From NCBI GenBank assembly GCA_033239525.1, contig BSYO01000036.1:8082126-8146125 (forward strand): 64,000 bases of DNA, written 5' to 3'. Below the pieces are notes generated by a model that ran no database searches, was not told the DNA's origin, and was given only the letters and a program-made list of their open reading frames with translations. Both the position numbers and the translations under genes were made by a program. This document shows, piece after piece, positions 53,650-61,226 of this stretch. This stretch comes from Nepenthes gracilis (taxonomy: Eukaryota > Streptophyta > Magnoliopsida > Caryophyllales > Nepenthaceae). How positions within the stretch are numbered: the stretch's first letter is position 1; every line of letters begins with the position of its first letter.

Positions 53650-55020
53650 GGTTGTAGTGGCCTGTTGCTATGGGTGTGCAGTAGTGTTGCTGCCTTCTGG
53701 TTTGGGATTGAATCTGCTGTCGGCTTCGATAATGGAAGATTTACTTCTTGGCAGTCGGGTTTGTTTTTGGTGCATCAAAGCATGAAATGCTACTGCGATG
53801 TTGCAGATCTGCTAAAGCCCATGCCTGCTGTCCTTTGTTTCGTAGGCCATTTTTTGGCTGCTGATGAATTGTCATTGGCCTGGGGCACCGGTTGAGGCAG
53901 CTATTATTGTTGATACTGGTTTTCTTGGAATGATGTTTTGCTGCATTGCCTCCTAGAGTATTGATTTGGGCTGAACTCCACAATCAATTTACAATGGGAG
54001 TGCCCCTTCTGCTGTTAGTATTGGGTGAGGGTAGAGCTGTTAGTGGTGGTAGAGCTGGCCTGTATGGTGCTGGAGGCAATGAGGAGTTGTGTTGCTGATG
54101 TTTTTGCTAAATGCCTTTGTTCCTCGGCAGTTTGCTGATGAAGGTTGCTGCTAAATCTGCTGCTGAAGCATGCTGTTGCCTCTCGTGCAGTATGCTGATG
54201 ATAAGCTGCTGTTTTGCTGCTGATAATAATATGCAGCTGTTGCTTGCTTGCTGATATAATGTTCTCCGTGCTGCTGGATATCTAGGATGCTATGGTTGGG
54301 GGCTGATACGGTTTGCTGTAGGTTGTTGCTGCGAGGTTGTATTGGCCTGTTGCTGATGGGTGTGCAGCAGTGTTGCTGCTTTCTGGTTTAGGATTGAAAT
54401 TGCTGTCGGCTTCGATAATGGAAGATTTACTTTTTGTCAGTTGGGTCTGTTTTTGGTGCATCGAAGCATGAAATGCTGCTGCGATGTTGCAGATCTGCTT
54501 AGGCCCATGCCTGCTGTCCTTTGTCTCGTAGGCCTTTTTTTTTGGCTGCTGATGAATTGTCATTGGCCTGGGGCACCGGTTGAGGCAGCTATTATTGTGG
54601 ATACTGGTTTTCTTGGAACGATGTTTGCTGCATTGCCTCCTAGAGTATTGATTTGGGCTGAACTCCACAATCAATTTGCAATGGGAGTGCCCCTTCTGCT
54701 GCTAGTATTGGGTGATGGTAGAGCTGTTTGTGGTGGTAGAGCTGGCCTGTTTGGTGCTGGAGGAAATGAGGAGTTGTGTTGCTGATGTGTTTGCTAAATG
54801 CCCTTGTTCCTCGGAAGTTTGCTGATGAAGGCTGCCGCTAGATTTGCTGGTGAAGCATGCTGCTGCCTCTCGTGCAGTATGCTGATGATAAGCTGCTGTT
54901 TTGCTGCTGATAATAATATGCAGCTGCTGCTTGCTTGCTGATATAATGTTCTCCGTGCTGCTGGATATCTAGGATGCTATGGGTTGGCGGCTGATCCGGT
55001 TTGCTGTAGGTTGTTGCTGC
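53650..55020 (+). repeat. Two-copy 686-bp tandem duplication in LINE-D 3' module
   Basis: Copy 1 (about 53650-54335) and copy 2 (about 54336-55020) align with an offset of about 686 bp; CTTCGATAATGGAAGATTTAC occurs at 53724 and 54410, and TGCTGCGAGGT closes both copies. They differ at scattered sites, so the duplication is not very recent. Confidence 0.88.
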
Positions 55021-55285
55021 GAGGTGATTGGTTGGTTGTTCCGGTCCTCTCGGAAGTAACCTTTTGCTTTTGTTTTTGTATAACGACAATGTTATTTCTT
55101 TTTCTTCTGCTAGATAGATCCTTCTGGGTTTTTTTGAGGATCTCTCTGATGTACCAGCTGCTCGGGGTATGCCCCAGCGTATTATGTTCTAACTCCAAGT
55201 AATAAAATTTGGAGTTATAACATATTTTTTTGTAAAATTTTCTCCCATTAATCCAAAATACACACTTACCAAAAAAAAAAAAAAA

Positions 55286-56712
55286 GTTATCCTATGTTGA
55301 TCTGATGGGAATGTGTTTCTGCTGCAAAGGCTTTGGGGTAGTTCCCTGCGGGGTATGGTGCTGTGTGTGATCACTGCCTCTGGTTTGATCTGCCCCTGGT
55401 ATTTTGTTTGTAAGTTGTGCTAATGGGAAGTACATTCTGCTGATGCTCATGGATCCCGCCTTTGGGTCCTCTGACTTGGTTGCTGTGCTTGATGTTGCAT
55501 CTTTCCTTGCTGATGCATATGTGCTGATCTCCTTGCTGCATCTTTCCTTGCTGCTTTGCCTCTTTGAGCATTGATTTGGGTTGAACTCCACAATCAACAT
55601 GCAATGGGAGTGCCCCTGCTGCTGTTAGTATTGGGTGAGGGTAGAGCTGTTGGTAGTAGCAGAGTTGGCCTGCTTGGTGCTGGATGCGATGAGGAGTTGT
55701 GTTGCTGATGTTTTTGCTAAATGCCCTTGATCCTTGGAATCTGCTGATGAAGGTTGCTGCTGGATTTGCTGCTGATGCATGCTGATGCCTCACGTGCAGT
55801 ATGATGACGATAAGCTGCTGTTTGCTGCTGATAATAAAGTGCAGATGCTGCTTGCTTGCTGCTGCAAATGTGTTCCTGCTGCGGTGGGGAAGGTTCTGGT
55901 TTCTGCCTGTGACTGATCGTGGCTGAATCTTTCTGCATTCGGTTGGGGTGGCTGAAATCTGTTTCGCCACCTCTGCTGTTTTTGGAGCTCCTGTGGCTGT
56001 CGCTGGGCAGCTGTATTTGCACTCTAATGCCAAGTTGGTCGATACACAGTCTGGAATTGATGATTGGTGTCCCCAATTCTGCTGCTGAATCCCGCGTAGC
56101 ACTTCTTGGATGCTGTTCTGTTTTCTGCTGATGCGGTGCTGAAGCATTAGTAGTTGATTGGAGATGAAGCTGTATTCAGTTCCCAACAGAAGTTGTTTGC
56201 AGCTGTGAGGCATGGAGTTCTGCTGGTTGGCTCCAGTTGGTATATGCAGTGTGGTATGGTCTGCGGGCAGATCCTGATGTCATGCTGTCCTTCACAGCTT
56301 GCTGAGCGCTCGTGCCTGTTGGCAGTATGCTCCATGCTCTCTGCTGGGCCAGTGAGAGTTGGTGCTGATGATGGAATGGCAGTTGAAGATGCTGTTGACC
56401 CTGTGTTATTGAAGATGTGCCTGATGTAGGAATTTTTATGTTGCTGGCCTTGTTGATTTGCCTCCTGTGTGTTTTGGGATGCATTTGGATGGTGGGTAGC
56501 ATGCTCATGTAAAATGACTCGTTCATTTCTTTATTTTGGTAAGGTTGCCCCTCCTAGAGGTTTTGGTGGTTTTATCGATGTACTTGTCACTCGGGGTATG
56601 CCTTAGTGAATTTTGTTCTAACTCAAGTCAAAACTTGGCGTTATAACATTGTGATTTGTAATGTTTTTTTTCTCCCATAAATCCAAAATACACTCTTACT
56701 TACCAAAAAAAA
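55286..56712 (+). mobile_element. Second stacked 3' module (possibly the end of LINE-C)
   Basis: TGCTG-rich DNA directly after the LINE-D poly(A), ending in a weak tail: CTCGGGGTATGCCTTAGTG (56591), hairpin AACTCAAGT/ACTTGGCGTT, CACTCTTACTTACC, poly(A) at 56705-56712. The stretch 55560-56430 matches M9 in reverse. If LINE-D went into LINE-C, this would be the remainder of LINE-C, with about 2 kb of target lost. Confidence 0.75.
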
Positions 56713-57456
56713 TGTTGCTGATGCTTTGGAACGCGGGTTGGTGCTCTTCTCGGTTAATCTGAATTGCTGTCTAATTGTGCTGCCTTCGGTTTTGATGCTG
56801 GCTGCTCGAGGGCTGTTGGTTTAGCTGTCCACCTTTTCGCTCGTCAACGTTGCTGATCTGGTGATTTGGGATCACGGGTGGAGTGCTGATAATGATCCCT
56901 CGGTGGCTGGTGTTGGTTCTGGATGCCAGAAGTGCTCTCTTACGTCCGATACCAGGCTGTTATGCTGTTCGGCTTCTAAGTTGTTGCCATGTACTGCTGA
57001 AGTTCCTTATTGGGTCTGGCATTGCTGTAACATTACATTTTGCGTGTGCTGGGGCGTATTGCCTGGAATCTTTGGTCTGCTACAGGAATCTGGCACTGCT
57101 ATTCCGCGATGCTGTGTGTCGACATTTCAGACGCCAATTCCCGCTGAGCTCGTTGGGTTTGGGTGTCTCGATGCCGGATCCCTTTGGAGTTTCTCTTGAT
57201 GCTTTGTTTATGTTGAGTTTGCTGAACCATTTTTACATAGGACTCATACTCTGCAGTTCTTGCTGATCGCTTGTCCTCCTAGCGGCCTTTTATTTTGTTT
57301 TTTTTATTTTATTTTTTTTACGACTTCCTGTTGTATTCGTTGCTCGGGACATGCCCTAGCGGTTATGTTTTTACTCTAAGTCATAATTACTTAAAATATA
57401 GTTTCTGTAATTTTTTCTCCCTATAATCCAAAATACTCACTTACCAAAAAAAAAAA
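56713..57456 (+). mobile_element. Third stacked 3' module (possibly the end of LINE-B)
   Basis: About 560 bp of module and a tail: GCTCGGGACATGCCCTAGCGG (57341), a decayed hairpin (ACTCTAAGTCATAATTACTT), ATAATCCAAAATACTCACTTACC and poly(A) at 57446-57456. Fits as the outermost tail of the B-C-D stack. Confidence 0.75.
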
Positions 57457-57702
57457 CTTTAAGGAACAAAGGAAACTCCGAGAACCGCAACAATGTCACT
57501 CCGTCCAAAAAAGAGAAAGCACTCCGTCCAAAAGAGGGAAAAGAGGAACTCCGGGAAGTACATAAAGCATGCCAGCCTTTTAGAGAAGGAAGTGAACTCC
57601 AAACCTTCAAGGAATACTCCGTCCATATAGAGCTCCGGATACTACAAGGAAAAAGAGCTCTCCGTCTTTAAGGACAAAAAGCACTCCAGCCCACTGGGAC
57701 TT
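57457..57702. repeat. A/G-rich stretch with repeated CTCCG motifs, unclassified
   Basis: CACTCCGTCC, AACTCCG, TACTCCGTCC, GAGCTCCGG and TCTCCGTC recur about every 20-50 bp. The flavour resembles the CACTCCGG cluster near the 5' end of M2, so it may be the 5' part of a minus-strand element of that subfamily, but I see no border or TSD. No gene. Confidence 0.5.
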
Positions 57703-57843
57703 GAGCATGGGAAGATGTTAAAACAAATCAACGCGACCTTATTATGCTTAATCCCGAAAATCAAATCGCCTTCAAAGGTCACTGATTTTCGACCCATCGC
57801 CTGTTGCAACGTATTATATAAGATCATCTCCAAGGTCATTGTC
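57703..57843 (+). pseudogene. LINE-F ORF2 RT fragment
   Basis: Encodes [47 protein letters not shown], a paralogue of LINE-B 27610-27700 and 30614-30650 without interruption, useful as a control for the M7 site. M12 inserts after 57843; the continuation lies beyond the window. Confidence 0.9.
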
Positions 57844-58711
57844 TTTTTTTTTTTGGTAAGTAAGTGTGTATTTTGGATTAACGGGAGAAAAATTTATAAA
57901 GCAATGTTATAACTCTAAATTTTTTGACTTGGAGTTAGAACATAAAACGCTGGGGCATACCCCGAGCAACTGATACAACAGAGAATTTCTCAAAAAACCT
58001 AAGAGAAACTATCTTACAGAAAAACAAAAAAAAGAACACAGTCATTATACAAAAGATAAAGCAACATCAGTTACTCCCGAGACGACTGGAACAACAACAT
58101 CCGATCATCCCGCATCAACTTACTACATTAGGAGCAGCTTACAAAAAAAATTGGGCCCGCCTCGCTTCTCTCTTCATGTCAAATTGCGTTTTGAATTTTG
58201 TCCGCATCTTCTGCGGCACTCCTCCTCTGGCAGGGCGGCGCCGGAGCCGGCCACGGCCGGTCTCCTTGTTGCCTCGCCCGATTGCCTCCCTTTCTCCTTC
58301 TCTTCTCTTGCTCTCTGCGTCTCTGGTCCTAGGGCTTTCGGCGCCTGTGAGCTTTCGCATTTACGCGGCTCTTCAGGGCTTTGCATCCTCTGAGGATTCG
58401 ATGCTCTCACTGCATCGCTTCCTTCTCTTCTTGGATCGCGCCTTTGGTTGTTCGCTCGGATCGCTTTTCCCTCCACTGTCCGAAAAGGACTTTCCCTTTT
58501 AGCTGTAGCTTCTGCTGCGGCTGTTCCAGAGAGGAGCTCTGGCTACTCTCTGGTTTTACTTTCATTTACTTTTTTTGCTTCAAATTCTAAATTTCTTTTT
58601 CAAATTTTAGTTTTGAAATTTGAATTATTAGGGTTTCTCGCCTCTGATTTCAGCTGGGTTCCATACTCTGGCTGCTGGGGCTGAGATTCCCTGTTCTGGT
58701 TACCTGCGGAA

Positions 58712-59652
58712 CCAGAACAGTAGTCCTTTGGATTGCTGTGGTTGGGCTATTACTGCCTATTTGTTTGCTGTTGTTGCTCTGCAACATTTCGGCTTGGGCT
58801 GCAATGGAGGATGATATTTAGTTGGCTGATCCCATTGGCCGATTTGTGATGATCCTCTGCTATGGTCCATGATGATGCTTGAAGTTTTCTGAATCTGGTG
58901 TTGATGGATCTGCTGCCTGGGAGTAATTCCATTCGGTTGAATTGATGGTTGCTCGACCTTCTTGGTCCTGGCATTGGGTGGTTAATGCTTTAGGAGTATA
59001 TGCTGCTTTTGCTGGAGCTGAAATGGCAAAGTCTTGCTGGTTCCCTTGCTGAAGGCCCGGGTTGCTGCTAGCAGTAGATGCTGAAGCTGTTGATTCAACA
59101 GCTGCTGCTGTTAGTGCATATCTTGGATTTTGGGAGTTGTGGTACAGGATGCTGCTGTTCCAGACTGATGTTTGGTTGCTCTGGCCAAATTTTGAGTATC
59201 TTTTTTGAGGATGTTGCGTTGGTTGAAGCCCCAGCCGTTCAGTATGGGCTTCCAAAGTGGAGTCTTTCTGCTGATTTGGAGAATTGTAATCCTGATGCCC
59301 AATCAGGACTTGTCGCTGATCATGGTGCAGTTATACTGGGCAGTTGCCAGTTTATGCTGATGATGGGCTCGGTTGCCGGTTTTACTGGCCAGGTGTTGGT
59401 GGAGGCTGAACAGCAAGCTGTGCTTGCAATGTTGGCGATTTTGTGTCTCCTTTTATGTAACTTCATATTACATACTTGAACGTTTAGCTCTTAGTGGCTT
59501 TTTTTGGTATTTTCTGATGTACCGGTTGCTCGGGGTATGCCGCAGCATATTATGTTTTATTTCCAAGTCAAAATACTTGGAGATAAAACATTATTTTTGT
59601 AATATTTTCCTCCCATCAATCCAAAATACTTACTTACCAAAAAAAAAAAAAC
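58712..59652 (+). mobile_element. P12, 5'-truncated 3' module (941 bp)
   Basis: TSD GGTTACCTGCGGAA at 58698-58711 and 59653-59666. TGCTG-rich body, homologous (reverse) to M8 near 29480-29720, then GCTCGGGGTATGCCGCAGC (59528), hairpin TTATTTCCAAGT/ACTTGGAGATAA (59556-59585) and TACTTACTTACC plus poly(A). Confidence 0.94.
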
Positions 59653-60458
59653 GGTTACCTGCGGAATGGCTTGGTTGCTGTATGGTTTATATATCTTGGG
59701 CAGAGTTGCCATTCCCGGCGTGCTACAGATGGTTTCTTTGATACGGACGCAGCTGTTGGTTGCTTATCTCGGCTCTCGCATTGCTAAGTGGTTCTATCGC
59801 AGACGTTGGTCCTGTGCTGGTGGCTCTGAAGATTCTCAGCCTTTGTATTTCCCTCCAGTTGGACGGGAAGGGGGATGCCCGTGCAGCGCTGGCTTGGGAC
59901 AATGGCAAGGCTGAGATGCTGAAGAGTTGGGCGTAGACTGTTTGGATGCTGTAGGCCATTCGATGCGGTGGAGTAGCGGATCTGCTCGTAGTTGCTGACG
60001 TTCTCTCCAGCTGTGCGGCTTCTTTGTATGGCAGAGTGTTGAATTTGTTGATTTGGCTTGTAGCCAATCTGTGGAGCTTTGTATGGGTTGAAACTGCCTT
60101 GGGTTGCTGGTTTCTTGGAACTTTGCCTTGCGCCATTTGGTTGCTGAATGTCTCTTTTGATGATGGTTTTTGCTGAATTACTATTATTTGTATATGCCCT
60201 GCTGGAGAATGCACTTGAGTGAATTCCTCGGGTCATGCTGAGGAAGTTGCATTTTGTGGTTGGAGATGTCTGTTGTTGGACTGCAGCTTGTGGGGTTGAC
60301 TGTATATACTGGCGCTGCTCCCTCGTGCTCAGCCGATGGATGATGGTGCTGGAATTGCTGATTCTGGCTCCTTGGTCCATGCTATCGCTGGAGTGCAGCT
60401 GCTCCTGATGTTGGAGGCTCTGCTGCTGTGGGCCTGCCATGTTGTAGATTTATGCTAC

Positions 60459-61078
60459 CGGTTAATCCTCCCTGCAGTAACCAAAAGGACACGTTGAGGT
60501 GGATGGGGAATGTCAAAGGCATCTTCACGACTAAGTCTGCTTACCATCTCATCCATCCTCCCAATCCTAAAGTTTGTTGGGCTCAGTTGGTGTGGGGTCC
60601 TGACCACATTCCTTCCCATGCCTTTACCCTCTGGCTAGCCGTTAAGAATAGGTTGAATACTCTTGATCGTCTCCATTTTCTCCCTAACCTTAATCCGCAA
60701 TGCATATTGTGCAATATTGAAAATTAAGACCTTGGTCATCTTTTCTTTTCTTGCCCTTACTCTGGCGCTTTATGGAATCTTGTTAGCAGACATTCCGGTA
60801 TCCATTGGCCCCATCCCGATTGGACACAAAACATATCCTGGGCTGCCTCGATCTGGAAAGGGAAAAACTTTATAGCTGTCTCTAAAAGATTATCTCTGGC
60901 CGCCACCGTTTACTTCATATGGAGGGAGCGCAATAACCGTATGTTCCAAAAATCGCCCCCCCAGGACTTTTCCCAGATCTTCTCTTTGGTGGTCAACGTC
61001 GTGAGTCTTAAACTCTTGACCATCCCGGAGCATGAAAGGGATGCCTCTAGGACTGCTCGGATGAGGTGGGGCATATAG
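60459..61078 (+). pseudogene. P13 ORF2 C-terminus (zf-RVT-like)
   Basis: Reads PPCSNQKDTLRWMGNVKGIFTTKSAYHLIHPPNPKVCWAQLVWGPDHIPSHAFTLWLAVKNRLNT, CILCNIEN, an in-frame TAA near 60725, then DLGHLFFSCPYSGALWNL, RHSGIHWPHPDWTQNISWAASIWKGKNF, LSLAATVYFIWRERNNRMFQK and RMRWGI with TAG at 61076-61078. CILC...HLFFSC gives the Cys/His pattern of the domain. Confidence 0.9.
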
Positions 61079-61100
61079 AAGGAAAAAAAAAAAATAATAA

Positions 61101-61136
<36 letters not shown>

Positions 61137-61188
61137 TATTTTATATAAAAATTTATATATACATTTTTATTTTCCCAAAAAAAAAAAA

Positions 61189-61221
<33 letters not shown>
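61079..61221. repeat. Poly(A)/(AT)n tract after ORF2 of P13
   Basis: A-run, (TAA)n, about 13 TA repeats, an AT-rich spacer, and a second A-rich run of about 45 bases to 61221. The spacer between the runs is almost the same in P7; run lengths differ, as expected of slippage. Confidence 0.93.

Positions 61222-61226
<5 letters not shown>

Larger units (their letters stand above)
44850..55285 (+). mobile_element. LINE-D, best preserved LINE with ORF1, ORF2 and 3' module
   Basis: ORF1 (from mid-domain), 9-nt gap, ORF2, stop at 49688-49690, TGCTG-rich 3' region and tail with hairpin (AACTCCAA/TTGGAGTT, 55191-55219), ACACACTTACC and poly(A) at 55271-55285. P10, u5 and M11 interrupt it. The left edge joins LINE-C RT at about 44849 without TSD, so LINE-D is 5'-truncated there. 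Confidence 0.9.
49691..55285 (+). mobile_element. LINE-D 3' module and tail
   Basis: A-run right after the stop, T-rich stretch to 49870, then TGCTG-type DNA (49900-50341 and 53155-55100), split by M11. It includes a 686-bp tandem duplication. Tail: GCTCGGGGTATGCCCCAGCG at 55161, hairpin, ACACACTTACC, poly(A). ORFs here have no conserved domain. Confidence 0.88.

Noticed and set aside
53198..53785. Plus-strand ORFs at 53198-53443 and 53507-53785 as small membrane proteins
   Set aside because: Hydrophobic composition comes from TGCTG/TTG-rich DNA inside the LINE-D 3' module; the second overlaps the tandem duplication, where the frame is not kept.
231..57985. Regularly recurring GGTAAGTAAG...GGCATACCCCGAGC blocks as a CRISPR-like or LTR-like repeat
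   Set aside because: They occur in both orientations at irregular spacing, always next to poly(T)/poly(A) and TSDs; they are LINE 3' ends. No paired long terminal repeats exist.
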